The position numbers and the translations under genes are program-made. Of a stretch of 64,000 nt of DNA, positions 8,567-16,785 are shown piece by piece (the stretch's first letter is position 1; every line of letters begins with the position of its first letter). Below the pieces are notes generated by a model that was not told the origin of the DNA, ran no database searches, and was given only the letters and a program-made list of their open reading frames with translations. The stretch is from an uncultured Anaerofilum sp. (GTDB taxonomy: Bacteria; Bacillota; Clostridia; Oscillospirales; Ruminococcaceae): assembly GCA_944385935.1 (NCBI GenBank), contig CALWZC010000011.1, positions 47,821 to 111,820 of the forward strand, in the 5' to 3' direction.

Positions 8567-8984
8567 TGGACCCAATATCAATTTGTTGGGGGTACGGGAG
8601 CCGGATATCTATGGCCGTATGGATTACAATGCCCTAATAGAAAAGGTGACAAAGGGCTGTGAAGATTTGGGCATTGAAACGGAATTTTACCAGTCCAACC
8701 ATGAGGGGGCACTGGTGGATGCCATCCAGCAAGCCTTGGGCAAATTTGATGGAATTGTCATCAATCCCGCAGCCTATACCCATACCAGCATTGCCATTTT
8801 GGATGCCCTCAAGGCTGTGGGCATTCCTGCGGCAGAAGTGCATATCAGTGATGTGACCCAGCGGGAAAATTTTCGGCAGATAAGCTATGCAGGCATGGCT
8901 TGTTGCTGCCATGTTATTGGTAAAGGCATTGATGGCTACATCATTGCCGCAAAGCAACTAAGAGAATATATTGAATCCCACTGA
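8547..8984 (+). CDS. aroQ: 3-dehydroquinate dehydratase, type II
   Basis: A 145-residue dodecameric-type dehydratase that forms 3-dehydroshikimate. The N-terminal LVLNGPNINLLG and REPDIYG hold the catalytic tyrosine loop; NPAAYTHTS and VHISDVTQRENFR supply the other active-site residues, including the His and Arg. The ATG at 8547 follows AAAGGAGG (8532-8539) and lies inside the end of the preceding fusion gene in another frame. Confidence 0.96.
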   Translation: MKFLVLNGPNINLLGVREPDIYGRMDYNALIEKVTKGCEDLGIETEFYQSNHEGALVDAIQQALGKFDGIVINPAAYTHTSIAILDALKAVGIPAAEVHISDVTQRENFRQISYAGMACCCHVIGKGIDGYIIAAKQLREYIESH

Positions 8985-9031
8985 ACCATAGTTCGGTTGA
9001 GATAGAGGGGAAAAGGAAAGGAGAAACAAAC

Positions 9032-10048
9032 ATGATTATTTCTACCAAACGAGGAACTCCACCAGAGGAAATTGACAAGATTATCAAAGGATTGGAGGCA
9101 CAAGGGGTTTCGGTTACCCTTATCCGTGGTACTGATTACAATGTGTTTGGACTGGTAGGCGATACCACCAAATTGGATGAAAAAATTATTGGTGCAAACC
9201 CATGGGTAGACAGTGTAACCCGTGTGGCAGCACCCTACAAAAAGGCCAACCGCCTGTTCCACGAAGAGGATACCGTAGTAGATGTATCTGGTGTAAAGGT
9301 GGGCGGAAAAGAGAAAATTGTAGTAATTGGCGGCCCTTGCAGTGTAGAAGGGGAAGATTGTACCATTGAGGTTGCAAAGGCTGTAAAAGCGGCTGGTGGC
9401 GCAATGCTGCGTGGAGGTGCTTACAAGCCCCGCACCTCTCCCTATGCTTTCCAAGGATTGGGCACTGAGGGAATTATGGACATGGTAAAGGCAAGAGAAA
9501 TTACAGGTTTGCCCATTGTAAGCGAGCTAATGAGCGAAGACCGCATTGAAGAGTTCGAGGAATATGTAGATTTGGTGCAGATTGGTGCACGAAATATGCA
9601 AAACTTCCAGCTTTTGAAGGCTGTGGGTAAGATGAAAAAGCCTGTACTGCTAAAACGTGGTTTAGCCAATACCATTGAAGAGTGGATTATGGCAGCAGAA
9701 TACATTATGGCAGGGGGTAATGAAAATGTTATCTTCTGCGAAAGAGGTATCCGCACCTTTGAAAAATATACCCGCAACACCCTAGACCTTTCTGTGGTGC
9801 CTATCATCAAGCAAAAAACCCATCTGCCTGTTATCATTGACCCCAGCCATGCAACTGGAAATTGGCAGTATGTAGAAAGCATGAGCCTTGCAGCCATTGC
9901 AGCCGGTGCAGATGGATTGATTATTGAGGTACATCCTGACCCAGAGCACGCATGGAGCGACGGCGCACAGAGCTTGAAGCCCGACCGCTTCCGCACTGTA
10001 ATTGAAAAAGGTCGTGCCATTGCACAAGTAATCGGCAGAGATATTTGA
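9032..10048 (+). CDS. aroF: 3-deoxy-7-phosphoheptulonate synthase, type I beta with regulatory N-terminus
   Basis: A 338-residue DAHP synthase, the entry enzyme of the pathway (PEP plus erythrose 4-phosphate). Residues 1-65 form a small ferredoxin-like or ACT-like domain (IISTKRGTPPEEIDKII). In this subclass it mediates inhibition by Tyr or Phe. The barrel follows: IGGPCSVEG, RGGAYKPRTSPYAFQG, LLKRG, and the metal-binding DPSHATG. It is placed fifth in the chain rather than first. A GC-rich hairpin after its stop may set the ratio to aroA. With no ACT domain on TyrA, feedback on tyrosine probably acts here. Confidence 0.95.
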   Translation: MIISTKRGTPPEEIDKIIKGLEAQGVSVTLIRGTDYNVFGLVGDTTKLDEKIIGANPWVDSVTRVAAPYKKANRLFHEEDTVVDVSGVKVGGKEKIVVIGGPCSVEGEDCTIEVAKAVKAAGGAMLRGGAYKPRTSPYAFQGLGTEGIMDMVKAREITGLPIVSELMSEDRIEEFEEYVDLVQIGARNMQNFQLLKAVGKMKKPVLLKRGLANTIEEWIMAAEYIMAGGNENVIFCERGIRTFEKYTRNTLDLSVVPIIKQKTHLPVIIDPSHATGNWQYVESMSLAAIAAGADGLIIEVHPDPEHAWSDGAQSLKPDRFRTVIEKGRAIAQVIGRDI

Positions 10049-10055
10049 TGAAACC

Positions 10056-10086
10056 AGCCGCCGCCCCGTTTTGGCGGGCGGCGGTT
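10056..10086 (+). terminator. GC-rich hairpin between aroF and aroA
   Basis: A perfect 9-bp stem (CCGCCGCCC with GGGCGGCGG) and a 9-base loop, followed by TTTGCTTT. The U-tract is weak, so it is probably a partial terminator or a processing and stability element inside the operon rather than its end. Confidence 0.6.
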
Positions 10087-10111
10087 TGCTTTATCCAGAA
10101 GGGAGTATTTC

Positions 10112-11383
10112 ATGCAGGTAACAATCAGCAAACAAGCAAGTGGTGTGGTAAAGGCACCACCTTCCAAAAGCATGGCTCATAGGGCAGTGTTGGCAGCAGC
10201 GTTGTCCAAGGGTACCAGTCGGGTGGAAAATTTAGAGTGGTCAGCAGATGTGCTGGCAACCTTACAAGCAGCTAGGGATTTTGGCGCAACAGTAACCATT
10301 GGAGACAACTGGGCAGAAATCACCGGAACAGGGCTGCCCCATACCCCAGCAGGTGCAGTAGACTGCAAAGAAAGTGGTAGCACACTACGTTTTTTGATTC
10401 CCATTTTGGCACAAACAGGCAAACCTGTAACCTTAGTGGGCCATGGAAGATTGCCCCAAAGACCTCAAGAGGTTTATGCACAACTGTTTGCACAAAGGGG
10501 GCTGCCTTTTGTGCAGACCCATCAAGGGGTGGAGCTTTGCGGGCCTTTGACGGGGGGCGAATATGTGCTAAAGGGGGATGTTAGCAGCCAATTTATTACC
10601 GGATTGCTGTTTGCCTTGCCCTTGGCAAAAGAGGATTCTATCATCCGTATTTTGCCCCCCTTTGAAAGCCGCAGTTATGTGGAATTAACCTTGCAAACCT
10701 TGCGCCAATTTGGTGTGGAGGCAAGCTGGCAAGATGAATATACCCTTGCCATTGGGGGAAATCAAGAGTATCACCCCTGCAATGTAGTGGTGGAAGGAGA
10801 TTGGAGCAATGGTGCCTTCCCTGCGGTATTGGGGGCATTGACTGGTACCGTGGCAGTGGCTGGGCTGGACACAAACACCAAACAAGGGGATGCAGTGATT
10901 TTTGAGATTCTCCGCCGCTGTGGGGCGAAGTTTTCAACAAATTCTCAAAAGATTGTGGAATTCTCAAAGAAGAATTTACAGGGAATTTGCATTGATTTGG
11001 CAGATTGCCCCGATTTGGGCCCCATTCTTATGGTGTTGGCTTTATTTTGCAAGGGAACCACACGGATTGAGCACGCAGGCAGACTGCGTATTAAAGAAAG
11101 CGACCGTATCGCTGCCATGGCAGCAGAGTTGAAAAAGTTCGGTGCTGAGGTGCGAGAACTGGACAAGGAAACACTGGAAATTGAGGGCTGTGCTCTTTGT
11201 CAACCTACTCAGCCCATTGACAGCCACAATGACCATCGAGTGGTAATGGCTTGTACAGTGGCGGCTTTGGTTGCAAATTGCACCATCACCATACAAAATG
11301 CCCAAGCAGTTACCAAAAGCTGGCCAGCGTTTTTTGATGTGATGGAAACTTTGGGGGTTGAGGTGAACCGAACAGATGAATAA
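10112..11383 (+). CDS. aroA: 3-phosphoshikimate 1-carboxyvinyltransferase (EPSP synthase)
   Basis: A 423-residue two-lobed enzyme transferring enolpyruvate from PEP to shikimate 3-phosphate. Visible motifs are PPSKSMAHRAVLAAAL at the N-terminus, CKESGSTLRFLIP (the PEP and glyphosate-site loop), GRLPQRP, DVSSQFITGLLFALP, and the C-terminal RIKESDRI and HNDHRV. The ATG at 10112 follows AAGGGAG (10098-10104). The last eight bases overlap the start of tyrA. Confidence 0.97.
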   Translation: MQVTISKQASGVVKAPPSKSMAHRAVLAAALSKGTSRVENLEWSADVLATLQAARDFGATVTIGDNWAEITGTGLPHTPAGAVDCKESGSTLRFLIPILAQTGKPVTLVGHGRLPQRPQEVYAQLFAQRGLPFVQTHQGVELCGPLTGGEYVLKGDVSSQFITGLLFALPLAKEDSIIRILPPFESRSYVELTLQTLRQFGVEASWQDEYTLAIGGNQEYHPCNVVVEGDWSNGAFPAVLGALTGTVAVAGLDTNTKQGDAVIFEILRRCGAKFSTNSQKIVEFSKKNLQGICIDLADCPDLGPILMVLALFCKGTTRIEHAGRLRIKESDRIAAMAAELKKFGAEVRELDKETLEIEGCALCQPTQPIDSHNDHRVVMACTVAALVANCTITIQNAQAVTKSWPAFFDVMETLGVEVNRTDE

Positions 11384-12227
11384 CCCAAAACAGGTTTTAA
11401 TTGTAGGTTTGGGCTTACTGGGTGGAAGCTATGCCATGGGTTTGACCAAAGCTGGATGGCAAGTAAACGCCATTGATGTAGATGAATATGCCATTGCCTA
11501 TGCCAAAGAAAGAGGAATCATTGTTCAGGGGGCTACCCAAAAATTTGAATCATTGGTACAGAATGCAAAGCGGATTGTCTTTGCATTGTATCCTACTGCC
11601 TTTGTGGAGTGGGTAAAGCAATATAAACATCTGTTTCAGCAAGGGTTGATTTTCACTGATGTTTCTGGAGTGAAAGCAGGGGTTGTAGAGTCCATTCAGG
11701 AAATGCTGCCCCAAGGGGTAGAATTTATTGCAAGCCATCCCATGGCAGGCAGAGAGGTAAGCGGTGTGCAAAATGCAAACACCGAAATGTTTCGCCCTGC
11801 TAACTTTATCATTACCCCCACAGAAAAAAATACCCCAGCAGGGTTGGCATTTGCTCAAGTAGTGGCGGAGGATTTGGGCTTTGCTCGTATTTGCAGCCTT
11901 TCGGTGCAGGAGCATGACAAAATGATTGGCTATGTAAGCCAGTTGACCCATGCTATTGCGGTAAGCTTGATGTGTGCCAGCGACCGCACAGACCTCGCTT
12001 GTTACACAGGGGATTCTTTTCGGGATTTAACCCGTATTGCAAGAATCAATGAAACCATGTGGAGTGAACTATTTTTAGAAAATAGGGAATACCTCATGGA
12101 GGAAATTGACGCCTTTACCGACACATTGCAGAGGCTAAAAGGATACCTTGTTGACAACGACAGGGAGAGCTTACAAGAGATGTTCCACACCAGTACACAG
12201 AGGCGCAGTGCTTTTGACAAAAAGTAA
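11376..12227 (+). CDS. tyrA: Prephenate dehydrogenase
   Basis: A 283-residue NAD(P)-dependent enzyme making 4-hydroxyphenylpyruvate from prephenate, the tyrosine branch. The N-terminal Rossmann motif GLGLLGGSYAMGL is followed by the ASHPMAGRE active-site motif and the helical TyrA domain with the SQLTHAIAVSL segment. There is no C-terminal ACT or chorismate mutase domain. It is the last gene of the aromatic operon, starts within the end of aroA, and is followed directly by a strong terminator. Confidence 0.95.
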   Translation: MNNPKQVLIVGLGLLGGSYAMGLTKAGWQVNAIDVDEYAIAYAKERGIIVQGATQKFESLVQNAKRIVFALYPTAFVEWVKQYKHLFQQGLIFTDVSGVKAGVVESIQEMLPQGVEFIASHPMAGREVSGVQNANTEMFRPANFIITPTEKNTPAGLAFAQVVAEDLGFARICSLSVQEHDKMIGYVSQLTHAIAVSLMCASDRTDLACYTGDSFRDLTRIARINETMWSELFLENREYLMEEIDAFTDTLQRLKGYLVDNDRESLQEMFHTSTQRRSAFDKK

Positions 12228-12228
12228 A

Positions 12229-12265
12229 AAACAAAGCCCTCCCAAAAAGGGGAAGGGCTTTGTTT
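12229..12265. terminator. Bidirectional terminator between tyrA and the NdpA-like gene
   Basis: A 12-bp perfect stem (AAACAAAGCCCT with AGGGCTTTGTTT) with A- and T-rich flanks on both sides. It serves tyrA on the + strand and the convergent gene on the - strand. Confidence 0.85.
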
Positions 12266-12266
12266 C

Positions 12267-13256
12267 TTACAATAGGATGTGTTTAATCAACAAAGAGGTA
12301 GTGCCATCCTCATCTTTGATAAACTCAATGGCAGAGGTATCCTTGTAGACTTCTACAGGAACCTGAATCTCTACGCCGCTGGAGGCTTTGAGTTTTTGTT
12401 TTCCCATACGACGCACTGCCGCCGGTAAGATTGCGATAGGCTCGGTAGGGGATAGGTCTTTTTCTTCCAAAATTTTGGTAAAGGCTTCTTTGGCATGGGG
12501 AACTTCCCCATATAAAGCCTCGCAAATTTCCTCGGTGGTGGGAATGGGTGACTCTGGTTCCTCACAGAAGGTTTCCAATAAAGTGGCAGAAACAGCAGGT
12601 TCATCCATGCCAAGGCTGCCATAAAATTGTTGGTTGACCTCTGCTGCTGCGGCTTTTACCACTTCCAGCTTTTCTTTTGGGGAATAGCCGCTGATTGCCT
12701 GCAAAAGGTGCTGACAGAGATAGGGGGATTTTCTGCCGTCAATATCATACTTTTTTTCAATGACCCGGCAGATACTGCCATCCAGTGCAGCAAAAAAGGC
12801 TTCGTCGGCTTTTCCTGTGTTTCCGGGCAAAGCAGATGGCTGCTGCACCAGCCGATTGGAAACACCACTTGTATGCTCAATTTGATGGAGCCATGTGGTT
12901 TTGTAATTGAGTTTTAGGGCAGCGATACAAGGCACATTGTCTACTTCTGCTAAAACAAAAAGTCCATCTGCACAAGGAATTGCAGGCCATTGCTGCATAA
13001 GAGAAAACCAGCGATTGGCAATGGAACGGCTAACCCCTATAAAATCATCCTCTACTTGTTCCAGCAAGGGCAACAACCAAGAATCAGGTCGAAAACGGCA
13101 ATCTCGTGCCTCCTCGCTGGAAAAGGCACGCTGAAGATGACCGGAGAGATAGCGCAAGCATTGTTCCTCTGGCTCTAAAAGTAAATCTGCCAAAATGGGC
13201 TGGTCTGTGTGGGTGTCCAGCACATGAAGAATGGCAGAGTGAATAACGATTTCCAT
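12267..13256 (-). CDS. NdpA-like nucleoid-associated protein
   Basis: A 329-residue soluble protein that I place in the 37-kDa nucleoid-associated (NdpA/YejK) family on overall pattern: an MEIVIHSAILHVLD start, a middle part with repeated short acidic and hydrophobic segments, and a conserved end around the I-V-P-x-E-V-Y strand. Members bind DNA; the role in Firmicutes is unclear. The ATG at 13256 was chosen because GGGAGG precedes it; 11 more residues are possible upstream. It is convergent with tyrA, sharing a terminator, and divergent from the WYL regulator. Confidence 0.7.
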   Translation of the reverse strand: MEIVIHSAILHVLDTHTDQPILADLLLEPEEQCLRYLSGHLQRAFSSEEARDCRFRPDSWLLPLLEQVEDDFIGVSRSIANRWFSLMQQWPAIPCADGLFVLAEVDNVPCIAALKLNYKTTWLHQIEHTSGVSNRLVQQPSALPGNTGKADEAFFAALDGSICRVIEKKYDIDGRKSPYLCQHLLQAISGYSPKEKLEVVKAAAAEVNQQFYGSLGMDEPAVSATLLETFCEEPESPIPTTEEICEALYGEVPHAKEAFTKILEEKDLSPTEPIAILPAAVRRMGKQKLKASSGVEIQVPVEVYKDTSAIEFIKDEDGTTSLLIKHILL

Positions 13257-13305
13257 AAAAACCTCCCAAACCATGCCCGATTTTTCCAAAGAAAATACGG
13301 GCGTG

Positions 13306-13321
13306 ACAGTGGTTAACAGTG
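13306..13321. promoter_or_regulatory. Direct repeat in the NdpA/WYL divergent promoter region
   Basis: Two copies of ACAGTG separated by four bases (10-bp period, one helical turn) in the 119-bp gap between the divergent genes. It is a possible operator for the adjacent WYL-domain regulator. The evidence is the repeat and its location only. Confidence 0.3.
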
Positions 13322-13375
13322 TAACATATTTTTTTGAAATTTGCCATAGAACAAAGGCAAAAGGAAGGAGCAGTT

Positions 13376-14377
13376 ATGGCAAAGCAACCCAACCAAACCG
13401 GAAAACTGCTGCATATTTTGCAGATTTTGTGGCGGGATACCGATGAAAACAATCGGATGCCCATACCGGTGTTGATTGAAAAATTGAACCAAAGAGGAAT
13501 TGCAGCCGAGCGCAAAAGCATTTATGCCAACTTAAAGCAACTAGAAGAAGAATTTGGTTTTGATATTCTCCAGCCCGGCCGTGACCGCCGAGGTTGTGCC
13601 TTAGCAGCAAGAACCTTTGAACTGCCAGAAGTAAGTATGTTGATGGATATGGTGCAAAGTAGTCGATTTCTCACCAGTGAAAAAGCAGAGCAACTTCTGG
13701 AAAAACTGTCTACACAGGTGAGCCATCAACAGGCGGAAAAAATTCGCAGGCAGATTTATCGTACAGGAGCCGCAGCCAAAGGAGAAAATGAGCGCATTTA
13801 CTATGCACTAGACCAAATCAATGAGGCGATAAACAACAATCATCAGCTTTCCTTTCAATATTGGGATTGGAGTTTGCAAGGCAAGCAGCCACGCCATGGG
13901 GGAAAGCGGTATTGTGTTAGCCCTTGGGCATTGATATTTCAGGATGAAAACTATTACTTGGTGGCTTATGATGAAGCAGCAAACTCTATTAAGCACTATC
14001 GAGTAGACCGCATGGAACAAGCTAAAGAGGAAGAAGGAAAGAAAAGAATGGGTCAGGAAGCCTTTGAGGAGTCCCATCCCTCTACCTATGCCAAACGGAT
14101 GTTTGGAATGTATGGAGGCAGAGAAGAACGGGTGACACTTCGCTGTGGCAGCCATTTGGTCAATGCTGTAAAAGACCGCTTTGGGGCAGAAATTTCCATT
14201 ATTCCACAGGGGGAGGGGAATTGGTTTACAGCACAAGTATTGGTATCGGTAAGCCCCCAGTTTTATGGCTGGGTTTTTGGATTTGGTCAGGAAATGGAAA
14301 TTTTGCATCCTGTGCAGGTGCGTCAAGAATACCAGCAACGCTTACAAGAAACCTTGCAAAGCTATCAATCGGAATAA
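13376..14377 (+). CDS. WYL-domain transcriptional regulator
   Basis: A 333-residue regulator. Residues about 10-70 form a winged helix (LLHILQILWRDTD, KSIYANLKQLEEEFG) and residues about 150-225 a WYL domain (YCVSPWALIFQDENYYLVAYDEA, then KHYRVDRM). The remainder is the usual C-terminal extension. WYL proteins commonly sense nucleic-acid-derived or other small ligands and control DNA-damage, defence or metabolic genes; the target here is unknown. The ATG at 13376 follows AAGGAAGGAG. Its 3' end overlaps the convergent nucleotidyltransferase gene by 13 bp. Confidence 0.9.
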   Translation: MAKQPNQTGKLLHILQILWRDTDENNRMPIPVLIEKLNQRGIAAERKSIYANLKQLEEEFGFDILQPGRDRRGCALAARTFELPEVSMLMDMVQSSRFLTSEKAEQLLEKLSTQVSHQQAEKIRRQIYRTGAAAKGENERIYYALDQINEAINNNHQLSFQYWDWSLQGKQPRHGGKRYCVSPWALIFQDENYYLVAYDEAANSIKHYRVDRMEQAKEEEGKKRMGQEAFEESHPSTYAKRMFGMYGGREERVTLRCGSHLVNAVKDRFGAEISIIPQGEGNWFTAQVLVSVSPQFYGWVFGFGQEMEILHPVQVRQEYQQRLQETLQSYQSE

Positions 14378-14961
14378 TGTTGGGCAATGTGTAGCAGATG
14401 TTCCAACTGTTGTGGGGTGTCAGCGTCCTCCAATTCCCATGGATAAAGTGCCGAAACCACCGTAATATTTGTGGAATCTTTTGGCAAAGCCCCAGAACCT
14501 CCTGATTTTTCGGGCAAGGAGCGCAGCTTTCCGAAGGAGTGTGCAGGGAATAGAACGGGGCTGGCAGCGGTGGACTGCCAACCAAGGCGAAAAAATCCCT
14601 GTGGATGTTGGTAGAAGTGTTCCACAAGATTTTTATAGCTTTGTGGTAGGCAAAGAGGTTGGTCTGCTTGCACTACAAGACATCCTGCCATGCCCTCCAT
14701 CTGCTCAATGCCCAAACGAATGGCATCCCGACGAAGGGACAAAGAGTGCAAAATGGGTGTAAAACCAGCATTTACAGCAATAGAACAACATTCTGGTGTG
14801 CGTGTTACTACAATACACCTAGAAAACAATTCTTTGGGAATTTGAGAAAGAGTGTAAGCCAACAACGGTTTTTCTCCAAATGGAGCAAGAAGTTTGTTGC
14901 TGCCAAAACGCTTGCTTTGCCCAGAGGCCATAACCAAACAGCCCAAAGGAAGATGTTGCAT
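14365..14961 (-). CDS. MobA-like nucleotidyltransferase (molybdenum-cofactor cytidylyltransferase type)
   Basis: A 198-residue protein with the MobA-like NTP-transferase fold. The N-terminal nucleotide-binding loop reads LVMASGQSKRFGSNKLL, with serine replacing one residue of the usual LAAGxSxRMG. A VVQADQP metal-binding motif lies at mid-protein and a G-rich segment (EKSGGSGALP) later. Family members attach CMP or GMP to molybdopterin or act on other sugars or pterins. No molybdenum enzyme or cofactor gene is nearby, so the substrate is unresolved. The ATG at 14961 has AAGGAGG upstream; much longer readings of the frame have no support. Confidence 0.75.
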   Translation of the reverse strand: MQHLPLGCLVMASGQSKRFGSNKLLAPFGEKPLLAYTLSQIPKELFSRCIVVTRTPECCSIAVNAGFTPILHSLSLRRDAIRLGIEQMEGMAGCLVVQADQPLCLPQSYKNLVEHFYQHPQGFFRLGWQSTAASPVLFPAHSFGKLRSLPEKSGGSGALPKDSTNITVVSALYPWELEDADTPQQLEHLLHIAQHYSD

Positions 14962-15089
14962 AAAAGGAACCTCCTTGTAAAACAAAGTAAAAGAAATAAA
15001 CAATGGACACGGTTTATTCACAGGGATGTGGTAATATACTAAATATAATACAAGAAATGGTATAAAACCACACAAAAGGAGTGTGTTCC

Positions 15090-15734
15090 ATGAAAGTGTT
15101 TCAAAAAAATCTAAATTGGATTTCGGTGGGGTATTTGCTGGTAGGCTTGGCGTTGATACTGTGGCCATCCTTTTTACTGCAAGCAGTTTGTTATGCAGTG
15201 GGAATATTGGTTTTGATTGCTGGCTTGTCCTCTATTTTTTCCTATTTAAAAACAAGAGAAGAACTGTTCTCTGCACGGTTTACCCTTGTTTTGGGGCTAG
15301 TGGTGTCTGCATTGGGACTATTTTTACTGTTGCAGCCCAAAACGGTGGCAGGGATTCTCCCTTTGATTGTCGGATTGTTTGTACTTTTCGACGGTTTGGG
15401 CCGTTTACAGACTGCATGGGGATTGAAAAAAGCTGGCTACGAAAAATGGTGGGGTCTTGCTTTGCCCAGTTTGCTATCTGCCATTTTAGGTGCTGTGGTT
15501 GTGTTTAATCCCTTCGGTACCGCTGCTTTGATGGTGCAAGTGGTGGGAGTTATTCTTTTAGTGGAGGGTCTTATCAACATTTCTACAGGGGTACTTGCCA
15601 AAAATGTTTTTGAAAAATTAGAAAAGGAAATGGAAGAAGAACAAGAAGAATTTGAGGAGTTTGTAGCAGACCAAGACCATACCTTTCATACTAATCAGAA
15701 AAAATCCATTGATGTGGAATGGAAGGAACTATAA
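15090..15734 (+). CDS. DUF308/HdeD-like membrane protein
   Basis: A 214-residue integral membrane protein with about six hydrophobic segments between residues 12 and 180 in three pairs, the pattern of the DUF308/HdeD family. In Enterobacteria HdeD is linked to acid resistance; in Firmicutes no function is established. The C-terminal 35 residues are cytoplasmic and very acidic (EKEMEEEQEEFEEF). The ATG at 15090 follows AAAGGAG (15075-15081). It stands alone between two - strand genes and ends at a strong bidirectional terminator. Confidence 0.8.
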   Translation: MKVFQKNLNWISVGYLLVGLALILWPSFLLQAVCYAVGILVLIAGLSSIFSYLKTREELFSARFTLVLGLVVSALGLFLLLQPKTVAGILPLIVGLFVLFDGLGRLQTAWGLKKAGYEKWWGLALPSLLSAILGAVVVFNPFGTAALMVQVVGVILLVEGLINISTGVLAKNVFEKLEKEMEEEQEEFEEFVADQDHTFHTNQKKSIDVEWKEL

Positions 15735-15752
15735 AAAATTTTGTTGCATAGA

Positions 15753-15785
15753 AAAAGCGGCACTGTTTTTTGCAGTGCCGCTTTT
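15753..15785. terminator. Bidirectional terminator between the DUF308 gene and fba
   Basis: A 13-bp perfect stem (AAAAGCGGCACTG with CAGTGCCGCTTTT) with a 7-base T-rich loop. It serves the converging transcripts of the DUF308 gene and the aldolase gene. Confidence 0.88.
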
Positions 15786-15800
15786 GGTATTTGAGAAAAA

Positions 15801-16664
15801 TTATGCCTTGTTTACGCTGCCAAACAGCTCCATTTTCTCCTTAACGGTTGCCTTGATTGCCTCAAAGCCGGGAGCCAACAGCTTGCGGGGGTCAAAGCCC
15901 TTGCCTTGCAGGTCTTTGCCAGCCTCAATATACTCACGAGTAGCGGCAGCAAAGGACAACTGGCACTCGGTGTTTACATTGATTTTGGAAACGCCCAAGC
16001 TAATAGCCTGCTTAATCATATCAGCAGGAATGCCAGTGCCACCATGGAGAACCAGAGGAATGCCATTGGTAGCGTCGTGGATTTTGCCCAGTGCCTCAAA
16101 GTCCAGACCCTTCCAGTTTTCAGGGTATTTGCCATGGATGTTGCCGATACCAGCTGCCAAGAAGTCAATGCCCAGACCGCTGATTTTTGCACACTCTGCG
16201 GGGTCTGCAATTTCGCCTGCGCCAACAACACCATCTTCCTCGCCGCCGATGGAACCAACCTCAGCTTCCAAAGAAATGCCTTTAGAATGTGCCAGCTCTA
16301 CCAGCTCGGTGGTCTTTGCTACATTTTCCTCAATGGAATAGTGGCTACCATCGAACATAATGCTGGAGAAACCAGCCTCGATGCAAGCCTTTGCACCTTC
16401 GTAGCTGCCGTGGTCCAGATGCAAAGCAACAGGTACAGTGATGCCCAAGCTGTCTACCATAGCATTTACCATAGCAGCAACAGTCTTAAAGCCAGTCATA
16501 TACTTACCAGCACCCTCAGAAACACCCAAAATAACAGGGCTGTTCAATTCCTGTGCAGTGAGCAGGATTGCTTTTGTCCACTCCAGATTATTGATGTTGA
16601 ACTGACCAACGGCATAGTGGCCGTCACGAGCTTTTTTCAGCATTTCAGTTGCACTTACCAGCAT
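15801..16664 (-). CDS. fba: Class II fructose-1,6-bisphosphate aldolase
   Basis: A 287-residue zinc-dependent aldolase of glycolysis and gluconeogenesis. Metal and substrate motifs are clear: HLDHGSYE (zinc histidine and catalytic aspartate), FDGSHYS, the LEAEVGSIGGEEDG loop, GIGNIHGKYP, LHGGTG and NVNTE. Length matches the family. The ATG at 16664 follows GGGAGG. It is transcribed alone from a promoter at 16720-16748. An inverted repeat at 16689-16705 lies in the leader and could be an operator. Confidence 0.97.
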   Translation of the reverse strand: MLVSATEMLKKARDGHYAVGQFNINNLEWTKAILLTAQELNSPVILGVSEGAGKYMTGFKTVAAMVNAMVDSLGITVPVALHLDHGSYEGAKACIEAGFSSIMFDGSHYSIEENVAKTTELVELAHSKGISLEAEVGSIGGEEDGVVGAGEIADPAECAKISGLGIDFLAAGIGNIHGKYPENWKGLDFEALGKIHDATNGIPLVLHGGTGIPADMIKQAISLGVSKINVNTECQLSFAAATREYIEAGKDLQGKGFDPRKLLAPGFEAIKATVKEKMELFGSVNKA

Positions 16665-16688
16665 GATTATTTACCTCCCGAAATTCAC

Positions 16689-16705
16689 TAACGGAACATC
16701 CGTTA
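16689..16705 (-). promoter_or_regulatory. Inverted repeat in the fba leader
   Basis: TAACGGA-aca-TCCGTTA, 7-bp arms with a 3-bp spacer, lying about 8 bp downstream of the predicted fba start point. It may be a repressor site or a short 5' hairpin. It does not resemble the CcpA or Rex consensus. Confidence 0.5.
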
Positions 16706-16719
16706 TTTTTCTAACATAC

Positions 16720-16748
16720 AGTATACTCTATCTGTGCTATAAAATCAA
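16720..16748 (-). promoter_or_regulatory. fba promoter
   Basis: On the - strand TTGATT (16748-16743) and TATACT (16725-16720) with 17-bp spacing. Confidence 0.6.
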
Positions 16749-16785
16749 TTCTGCAAAAAGAATTGTGCCTTTCGTACAAAAAAAT

